This document shows, piece by piece, positions 13,990 to 19,327 of a stretch of DNA of 19,327 nucleotides. The notes beneath the pieces are model-generated. The model worked only from the letters and a program-made list of their open reading frames with translations, did no database searches and had not been told where the DNA came from. The stretch comes from DASVDK01 sp036381125 [NCBI: Thermodesulfobacteriota bacterium] (GTDB lineage: Bacteria > DASVDK01). Position 1 is the first letter of the stretch, and each line of letters starts with the position of its first letter. Both the position numbers and the translations under genes were made by a program. The DNA is taken from contig DASVDK010000169.1 of NCBI GenBank assembly GCA_036381125.1, forward strand, positions 1 to 19,327, written 5' to 3'.

Positions 13990-14889
13990 GTGCGTGCTCT
14001 CGCTCTCGTCACGATCATTGGCGCCCTGGTCGGCCTGCCGGCCGACACGGCACGGGCGGCGACCCCGGCGACCGGCCGGGTGGTGGTCGACGACCTCGGC
14101 CGCGAGGTCTCCCTGGCCGCCGCGCCGAGGCGCATCGTCTCGCTCGCCCCGAACCTTACCGAGATCGTCTTCGCCCTCGGGCTCGGCGACCGGCTCGTCG
14201 GCGCGACCGACTTCTGCGACTATCCTCCCGAGGTCTCGCGCGTGCCGCGGGTGGGGGGGGTGGCCAGCCCGTCCGCGGAGCGGATCGTCGCCCTGCGGCC
14301 CGACCTGGTCCTCGCCACCACGGCCGGCAACGGCCGGGACGAGATCCTGGCGCTCGCGCGGCTCGGCCTGCCGGTCGTCGTGAGCGCGCCGCGCGACGTC
14401 GACGCGGTTGCCCGGTCGTTCGAGCTGATCGGCCGGGCGGCCGGCGTGCCGGACCGCGGCCTGGCGCTGGCGTCCGCCTTCCGCGGCAGGATCGACGCGG
14501 TGCGGCGTCGGGTCGCGGGCCGACCCCGGCCGCGCACCCTCGTGGTGGTCTGGCCCGACCCGATCGTGGCGGCGGGGCCGTCGAGCTTCGTCGCGAGCCT
14601 GCTCGCGGTGGCCGGAGGGGTCAACGCGCTCTCGGGGCACGGGGGGCGGCTCACCGAGCAGTACCCGACGCTCGGGGTCGAGTCGGTCCTCGCCCTCGCC
14701 CCCGAGGTGATCGTCCTCGCCGCCTTTCCCGGCACGACGATCGAGACGCTCGATCGGCTCGGCCGCTACCCGCAGCTTCCGGCCGTGCGCGACGGCCGCC
14801 TCGCGACCATCCCGCAAGACCTGCTCATCCGCCCCGGACCCCGCCTCGCGGACGCGGCCGAGGCGCTCGCCGAGGTGCTCCACCCGTGA
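13990..14889 (+). CDS. btuF: Periplasmic cobalamin-binding protein BtuF
   Basis: The 299-residue substrate-binding protein starts at GTG 13990 with AAGGG at 13980-13984. It has a signal peptide (LALVTIIGALVGLPADTARA) and a TroA/BtuF-type two-lobe fold: PRRIVSLAPNLTEIVFALGL, GDRLVGATDFCDYPPEV and VPRVGGVASPSAERIVAL, then LRPDLVLATTAG, and LPAVRDGRLATIPQDLLIRP near the end. The CDYP motif is typical of BtuF relatives. It delivers B12 to the BtuCD transporter. The gene is downstream of a cobalamin riboswitch and its stop overlaps the btuC start (GTGA), which makes the B12 assignment much firmer than sequence alone; a haem or siderophore binder is the alternative. Confidence 0.9.
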   Translation: MRALALVTIIGALVGLPADTARAATPATGRVVVDDLGREVSLAAAPRRIVSLAPNLTEIVFALGLGDRLVGATDFCDYPPEVSRVPRVGGVASPSAERIVALRPDLVLATTAGNGRDEILALARLGLPVVVSAPRDVDAVARSFELIGRAAGVPDRGLALASAFRGRIDAVRRRVAGRPRPRTLVVVWPDPIVAAGPSSFVASLLAVAGGVNALSGHGGRLTEQYPTLGVESVLALAPEVIVLAAFPGTTIETLDRLGRYPQLPAVRDGRLATIPQDLLIRPGPRLADAAEALAEVLHP

Positions 14890-15941
14890 CGGTCCTCGAC
14901 CGCCCGGCGCCGATCGTCCGCCACCGCGGCCCCCTGCCGCTGCCGGCGGTGGGCCTCGCGGCGGCCGTCTGCCTGGTCTGCGCGCTCCTCGGGCTCGGCT
15001 ACGGCGCATCCGAGCTGGGGCCGATCGACGTCCTCGGCCTCGCGTGGCGCGCCGCCACCGGCCAGCCGGTCGACGCGCTGGCCGCGACGATCGTCCTCGA
15101 GCTGCGGCTGCCCCGCGTGCTCGCCGCCATGCTCGTCGGCGCGGCGCTCGCCGCCTCGGGCGCGGTCTTCCAGGGGCTCCTCCGGAACCCGCTCGCCGAC
15201 CCGTACGTGGTCGGCGTGTCGTCCGGCGCGGCCGCCGGCGCGGTCCTCGCGATCTGTCTCGGCGCGACGGGCCGCTGGTTCGGGCTGCCGGTCGTACCGG
15301 CGTCGGCCTTCGCCGGCGGCCTCGCCGCCATCCTCGTGGTGGACCGGATCGCCTCGGCCGCCCCCGCCTCCCGGGCGCTCGGCACCGTCCTCGCCGGGGT
15401 GGTGCTCTCGTCGCTCGCGTCGGCCGTCATCATGCTGCTCATCACCGCCTCGCCCGACCCCTTCGTCCGCGGCTCGCTCGTCTGGCTCATGGGCGACTTC
15501 GGCATGGTGACGCCCGACGGCCTGCCGGTGCTCGCCGGGGCGGTGGCGCTCGGGCTCGCCGGCGTCTACGCGGCCTCGCGCACGCTGAACCTGCTCGCCC
15601 TCGGCGACGAGGCGGCGCACGCCCTCGGCGTCGAGCCCGGCCCCGCGCGGCGGCGCCTCTTCGTGCTCGCCTCGCTCCTCACGGGCGTCGCCGTCGCCGC
15701 GGTCGGCGTCGTGAGCTTCGTCGGCCTGATCGTCCCCCACGCCGTGCGGTTCGTCCTCGGGGCCGACCACCGGCGCCTCGTGCCGTTCTCGGCCGCCTTC
15801 GGCGGGGCGTTCGTCGTACTGGCCGACCTGGTGGCGCGCGTCGTCGCGGCGCCGGCGGAGCTGCCGATCGGCGCCGTCACGGCCCTCTGCGGCGCCCCCT
15901 TCTTCCTCTGGCTCCTCGTCAGGCGGCTGCCGCATGCGTGA
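14886..15941 (+). CDS. btuC: Cobalamin ABC transporter permease BtuC
   Basis: The 351-residue inner-membrane permease of the FecCD family has about ten transmembrane segments. It contains the family core LELRLPRVLAAMLVGAALAA and GAVFQGLLRNPLADPYVVGV, then SSGAAAGAVLA, and FVGLIVPHAVRFVLGADHRR followed by RLVPFSAAFGG near the C-terminus. The start GTG 14886 overlaps the btuF stop, and its own end overlaps the btuD start by eight bases, so the three genes are tightly coupled. It forms the translocation channel with the BtuD ATPase. The riboswitch upstream supports cobalamin rather than iron chelates as substrate. Confidence 0.92.
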   Translation: MTVLDRPAPIVRHRGPLPLPAVGLAAAVCLVCALLGLGYGASELGPIDVLGLAWRAATGQPVDALAATIVLELRLPRVLAAMLVGAALAASGAVFQGLLRNPLADPYVVGVSSGAAAGAVLAICLGATGRWFGLPVVPASAFAGGLAAILVVDRIASAAPASRALGTVLAGVVLSSLASAVIMLLITASPDPFVRGSLVWLMGDFGMVTPDGLPVLAGAVALGLAGVYAASRTLNLLALGDEAAHALGVEPGPARRRLFVLASLLTGVAVAAVGVVSFVGLIVPHAVRFVLGADHRRLVPFSAAFGGAFVVLADLVARVVAAPAELPIGAVTALCGAPFFLWLLVRRLPHA

Positions 15942-16752
15942 GCCGGTCCTGGCGTTCGACGGGGTGCGCTTCCGTTACGGGCCGCGGGCGCCGTGGGTCC
16001 TCGACGGCGTGTCGCTCGACGTGCGCGAGGGGGAGGCGCTCGGCCTCGTCGGTCCCAACGCTGCCGGCAAGACCACGATCCTCAGGCTCGCCACCGGCTT
16101 CGTGCGCCCCGACGCCGGGGCCGTGCGGCTCTTCGGCCGGCCGGTGGCGGAGTGGAGCCGGCGCGAGGCGGCGCGCCGCGTCGCCCTGGTGCCCCAGGAG
16201 GCGCCGCTCGGTCTCCCCTTCCGGGCCGGCGAGGTGGTGCTCATGGGACGCGCGCCGCACCTGCCGGGACTCGGCTTCGAGGGGGAGGCCGACATCGCGG
16301 CCGCGGCGGCGGCCATGACGCGGGCCGGCGTGCGGCACCTGGCCGACCGGCCGGTCGACGCCCTGTCGGGCGGCGAGCGGCGGCGCGTCCTGCTGGCTCG
16401 CGCCCTCGCGCAGGGCGCCCGGTTGCTCCTCCTCGACGAGCCGGCGTCGCACCTCGACCTCGGCCACCAGCACGCGCTGGTCGACCTCGTTCGGGGCCTC
16501 GTGGCCGAGGGCGCCGCCGTCGTCGCCGTCTGGCACGACCTCACCCTGGCGGCCGCCGCGAGCGACCGACTGGCGCTCCTGTCGGGCGGTCGCGTCGCCG
16601 CCTCCGGGAGCCCGGAGTCGGTCCTGACGCCCGCGACCATCGCGGCCGCGTACGGGTGCGAGGTCCTCGTCGACCGGCATCCGATCACCGGACGCCCGCG
16701 CGTGACGATCGCTGGCGCAACGAACGGGAGGGACACCGTGAGACGCGCGTGA
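15934..16752 (+). CDS. btuD: Cobalamin ABC transporter ATPase BtuD
   Basis: The 272-residue ATP-binding subunit has Walker A GPNAAGKTT (40-48), Q-loop VPQEAPLGLPF, ABC signature LSGGERRRV (about 145-153), Walker B LLLLDEP (about 164-170), D-loop SHLDLGH and H-loop WHDLTLA. It starts at ATG 15934 inside the btuC end, with no separate ribosome binding site needed if coupled. Two copies power the BtuC channel. It carries a short C-terminal extension past VLVDRHPITGRPRVTI. The stop at 16752 is followed by about 160 bases of GC-rich inverted repeats before the second riboswitch. Confidence 0.93.
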   Translation: MREPVLAFDGVRFRYGPRAPWVLDGVSLDVREGEALGLVGPNAAGKTTILRLATGFVRPDAGAVRLFGRPVAEWSRREAARRVALVPQEAPLGLPFRAGEVVLMGRAPHLPGLGFEGEADIAAAAAAMTRAGVRHLADRPVDALSGGERRRVLLARALAQGARLLLLDEPASHLDLGHQHALVDLVRGLVAEGAAVVAVWHDLTLAAAASDRLALLSGGRVAASGSPESVLTPATIAAAYGCEVLVDRHPITGRPRVTIAGATNGRDTVRRA

Positions 16753-16914
16753 CGAACCGTTCGGGATGCGTGGACCGGCGTCGCGGCGCTCGGGCCTCAG
16801 GCCCGGGGCCGTGTGGGCGGGCGTGGGGGATCGGCTCCTGTCGTCAGGTGCCGCCCACGCGCCGCCCCGCCGGCGCTCCGGGCTAACGCCCGGGCCCCGC
16901 TGCGCGGGGCGCAT
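16753..16914 (+). repeat. GC-rich stretch with several inverted repeats between btuD and riboswitch 2
   Basis: No gene is credible here. CGGGCC/GGCCCG (16791-16796 with 16800-16805), GTGGGCGG/CCGCCCAC (16813-16820 with 16851-16858) and GCCCCGC/GCGGGGC (16894-16900 with 16904-16910) are all perfect arms. None is followed by a T-run. They could end the btuFCD transcript or simply reflect base composition; a promoter for btuB was not recognised. Confidence 0.45.
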
Positions 16915-17112
16915 TCCCGCTAATTGCCTGCGGCCGGGACAGGGAAGCCGGTGGAAGACCGGCGCTGACCCGCAACTGTGATCGGCGACGACCCCCGCGA
17001 GCATCCACTGATCTGCACCCCGCAAGCGAGGTCCGGGCCTGCCCCGGACCCAGCGCGGCGGATGATCGGGAAGGAGCGGGCAGTAGGACGACCCGAGAGC
17101 CAGGAGACCTCC
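16915..17112 (+). promoter_or_regulatory. Cobalamin (B12) riboswitch controlling btuB
   Basis: A second adenosylcobalamin aptamer is clear: AGGGAAGCCGGTGGAAGACC (16941-16960), GCTGACCCGCAACTGTGATC, CCACTGATCTGCACCCCGCA, GATCGGGAAGGAGCGGGCAG, TAGGACGACCCGAGAGCC and the B12 box AGCCAGGAGACCT (17098-17110). It is the compact form, without the long variable-region insertion of the first copy, and shares with it near-identical stretches around the conserved core. It lies about 50 bases before btuB, which high cobalamin should shut down. Confidence 0.96.
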
Positions 17113-17161
17113 CCGCGCCGCACCGTGAGGCCAACTTCCTTCGAGGGACGAGGAGGGGCAC

Positions 17162-19063
17162 ATGCATCGACGACAGGGGAGGATCGCGCTCGTCGCGGCT
17201 GCCGTGGCGGCCATCGTCGCGGCCGCCGCGGCGGGCCGTGCCGTTGCCGGCGAGGCCGGGGGGACGAGCGTGGGCGAGGAGGGGGCGGTGCTGCCGCCCG
17301 TGGTGGTGAGCGCGACCCGGGTGGAGCAGCCGCTGGAGGAGGTGGGGAGCGCCGTCACGGTGATCTCCGGCGAGGAACTCAGGCGGCGCGGCATCGACTT
17401 CGTCGCCGACGCCCTCGAGGAGGTGCCGGGGCTGTCGACGCCCCGGTCGGGGACGCGCGGCAAGACGACGTCCATCCACATCCGCGGCGCCGACTCCGAG
17501 CAGACGCTGGTGCTCGTCGACGGGGTCCGCATGAACCCGTCGGTCGGCGGCCGGTTCGACCTGGGCGCCTTCCGGACCGACAACGTCGAGCGGATCGAGG
17601 TGATCCGCGGGCCGCAGAGCGTGCTCTACGGATCGGACGCGATCGGCGGCGTCGTGAACATCATCACCCGCGGGGGCCGGGGGCCGCTCTCGGCGGCCGC
17701 TTCCGCGGCGGGCGGCAACTACGACACCTACGAGGTCTCGGCCGGTCTCGCCGGCGGCGGCAGCCGCCTCGGCGGCTCGCTCGAGGTGTCCCGCTTCTCG
17801 ACCGACAACCGGTTCCCGAACGACGACTTCGACGTGAACACCGCCTCGGGCCGCCTCGACGGGCGGGTGGGGGAGCGCCTCACGCTCGGGCTCACCGTCC
17901 GCGCGAGCGACGCCGAGACCGGCCTGCCGGGGCAGGTCCGGATCGCGCCGAACCTCGTCGACCGGCAGGAGGACGAGGTGCTCGTCGTCGGCGCGAGCGC
18001 CGAGCTGCAGACGACCGAGCGCTGGCGGCAGCGGCTCGCCCTCGGCTACAACGACCAGGAGCTGCGGTTCCGGAGCGCGTTCGGCACCGCCGTCACCGAG
18101 ACCGACCTCCGGTCGGTCGAGTGGGTGCACACGGTGGAGCTGCCCTGGTCCCTCACCTGGCTCGTCGGCGGCGAGTACCGCGCGGAGGACGGGAAGGCCG
18201 CGGGGGTCGACTCCACGCTCTACACCCGCGCCGCCTTCACGCAGCTCCAGGCGACCGCCTTCGACGACCGCCTGTTCCTCACGGCCGGCACGCGGCTCGA
18301 CGACGGCACGCAGTTCGACACCGAGGTGAGCCCGAAGGTCTCCGGCGCCCTCCTCGTGCCGGAGACCGGGACGCGCCTCCACGCGAGCTGGGGGGAGGGG
18401 ATCCGCGGGCCGACGCTCGTCGACCTCTTCTTCCCGGGGTTCGACGACGGCAGCGGGACCCTCCTCTTCCCCGGCAACCCCGACCTCGAGCCCGAGCGCT
18501 CGACCGGCTGGGACGTCGGCGTCGAGCAGCGGGTCGGCGCGGCGACCGCCGACGTGACCTTCTTCCGCAACGACTTCCGCGACCTCATCGTCCTCGAGCA
18601 GACCGCGCCCTTCGCGCCCGTCAACCTCGGCCGGGCCCACAGCTACGGCGTCGAGTCGACGCTCGGCGTCCGGCCGGCGCGGTGGATCGACCTCGAGGCC
18701 AGGTACACCTACCTCGTGGCGCGAGACGACGAGACCGGCGACCTCCTCCTCAGGCGGCCGCGCAACCAGGCGAGCGTCGCCGCCACGGTGAGGCCGCTGC
18801 GGCACGCCTCGGCCACGGCGTCGGTGCTCTACGTGGGCGAGCGGCGCGACAACACGTTCGAGGTGGGGAGCACGCCGCGGACGTTCGGCGGCTACACGCG
18901 CGTCGACCTCTCGGCCCGCTACCGGATCCCGGAGCTGGCCGGGTTCCGGGCGGTGGAACTCTTCGGTCGGGTCGAGAACCTCCTCGACCGCGAGTACGAG
19001 GAGGTCGCCGGCTTCCCGGCGCTCGGCATCAACGTCCTCGCCGGGGTGCGGGGGACCTTCTGA
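17162..19063 (+). CDS. btuB: TonB-dependent outer-membrane cobalamin receptor BtuB
   Basis: The 633-residue protein has a signal peptide (positively charged start, Ala-rich core, cleavage near AVA-G). A TonB-box-like VVVSATR, a plug domain (AVTVISGEELRRRGIDFVAD, IHIRGADSEQTLVLVDGV, NVERIEVIRGPQSVLYGSDA, IGGVVNIITR) and a long beta-barrel rich in alternating strands then follow, ending in ...GVRGTF with the C-terminal Phe expected for outer-membrane insertion. ATG 17162 has GGAGGGG at 17152-17158 just upstream. It binds B12 outside the cell and imports it using TonB energy; BtuF then collects it in the periplasm. A preceding cobalamin riboswitch makes the ligand confident. The stop overlaps the start of a TonB-like gene. 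Confidence 0.95.
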   Translation: MHRRQGRIALVAAAVAAIVAAAAAGRAVAGEAGGTSVGEEGAVLPPVVVSATRVEQPLEEVGSAVTVISGEELRRRGIDFVADALEEVPGLSTPRSGTRGKTTSIHIRGADSEQTLVLVDGVRMNPSVGGRFDLGAFRTDNVERIEVIRGPQSVLYGSDAIGGVVNIITRGGRGPLSAAASAAGGNYDTYEVSAGLAGGGSRLGGSLEVSRFSTDNRFPNDDFDVNTASGRLDGRVGERLTLGLTVRASDAETGLPGQVRIAPNLVDRQEDEVLVVGASAELQTTERWRQRLALGYNDQELRFRSAFGTAVTETDLRSVEWVHTVELPWSLTWLVGGEYRAEDGKAAGVDSTLYTRAAFTQLQATAFDDRLFLTAGTRLDDGTQFDTEVSPKVSGALLVPETGTRLHASWGEGIRGPTLVDLFFPGFDDGSGTLLFPGNPDLEPERSTGWDVGVEQRVGAATADVTFFRNDFRDLIVLEQTAPFAPVNLGRAHSYGVESTLGVRPARWIDLEARYTYLVARDDETGDLLLRRPRNQASVAATVRPLRHASATASVLYVGERRDNTFEVGSTPRTFGGYTRVDLSARYRIPELAGFRAVELFGRVENLLDREYEEVAGFPALGINVLAGVRGTF

Positions 19064-19327
19064 TGAAGGGGGCGCTCCTCGCCTCGGCCGCGCTCCACGC
19101 GGCGGTCGTGGGGCTGGCGCTCGCGGCGGGGGGCGGCGGCCAGGCGCGGTTGCCGCGCGCCGGGGTGATCGAGGTCGTGCTCCACGACCCGGCGGCCGGG
19201 GAGGGGAGCCGGGTGGCCGCCGCGACGACCTCGCCGTCGCCGGGCCGGCCCTCGGCCGAAGCGGCGCCGCCGGGAGGGACCGGCGCCGCTCGGCGCGCGG
19301 CCGCACCGCGTGCGCGCGCGACCCCCT
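19063..19327 (+). CDS. TonB-like energy transducer, N-terminal part only (cut by window edge)
   Basis: ATG 19063 overlaps the btuB TGA (TGATG), and the frame stays open to the window end, giving 88 residues. They comprise a short hydrophobic N-terminal anchor (LLASAALHAAVVGLALAAGG, with a His within the segment as in many TonB proteins), then VIEVVLHDP and a long Pro/Ala/Arg-rich linker. This layout, and the position right after a TonB-dependent receptor under the same riboswitch, suggests a dedicated TonB that energises BtuB. The diagnostic C-terminal domain is outside the window, so the call depends on context and topology. Confidence 0.7.
   Translation, partial: MKGALLASAALHAAVVGLALAAGGGGQARLPRAGVIEVVLHDPAAGEGSRVAAATTSPSPGRPSAEAAPPGGTGAARRAAAPRARATP

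Noticed and set aside
13135-15009. 624-codon minus-strand frame across mce, riboswitch 1 and btuF
   Set aside because: It is a compositional shadow; the plus strand holds well-supported features throughout.
13681-17112. Near-identical stretches in the two intergenic regions taken as a repeat or mobile element
   Set aside because: The shared blocks are the conserved core and B12 box of cobalamin riboswitches; there are no flanking duplications or transposase.
16883-19306. 807-codon minus-strand open frame opposite btuB
   Set aside because: It crosses a cobalamin riboswitch and btuB on the other strand and has no recognisable domain.

Overview
This window is very GC-rich DNA, nearly all coding, with no mobile element, CRISPR array, rRNA or tRNA that I could see. 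A TonB-dependent cobalamin receptor, a TonB-like protein, a prolipoprotein transferase and exported c-type cytochrome point to a diderm (outer-membrane) bacterium. The GC content and gene mix would fit an uncultured soil or groundwater lineage such as Methylomirabilota/Rokubacteria, Binatota or a myxobacterial relative; that placement is a guess, not something the sequence proves.

Positions 1-7404 hold an Ebo metabolite-traffic locus, arranged unusually. eboD and eboE (eboE runs off the left edge) are on the minus strand. eboA, eboB and eboF are on the plus strand. Between the two arms, and leading the plus-strand transcription unit, sit an exported glucose/sorbosone-dehydrogenase-like (PQQ-type) protein and a small exported cytochrome c. 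eboC, the UbiA prenyltransferase of other Ebo clusters, is not in the window and may lie to the left. Known Ebo clusters are linked to moving precursors to the periplasm (scytonemin in cyanobacteria), so a periplasmic dehydrogenase/cytochrome pair in the same unit suggests that the transported compound is oxidised there. A seven-iron ferredoxin (7432-7674) follows closely.

Positions 7814-10558 carry an FAD-linked GlcD-type oxidase, a tiny zinc-ribbon protein, a strongly structured untranslated stretch ending in a textbook intrinsic terminator, and the ribosome-biogenesis GTPase EngB, whose start codon lies three bases past that terminator.

Positions 10583-13124 are a minus-strand block: lgt, an ECF sigma factor, its membrane anti-sigma partner, and a small exported helical protein. 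A divergent plus-strand gene encodes methylmalonyl-CoA epimerase.

Positions 13642-19327 are a vitamin B12 uptake region: cobalamin riboswitch, btuF-btuC-btuD, a second cobalamin riboswitch, btuB and a truncated tonB-like gene. The epimerase beside it acts in the pathway of the B12-dependent methylmalonyl-CoA mutase, which ties the two together.

Several starts (eboD, the GlcD-type oxidase, lgt, the epimerase) have a -10-like hexamer ending 7-8 bases before the start codon and no Shine-Dalgarno sequence, which suggests leaderless mRNAs. Other genes have clear GGAGG-type ribosome binding sites. Good promoters here read TTGACA-17-TAnnnT.
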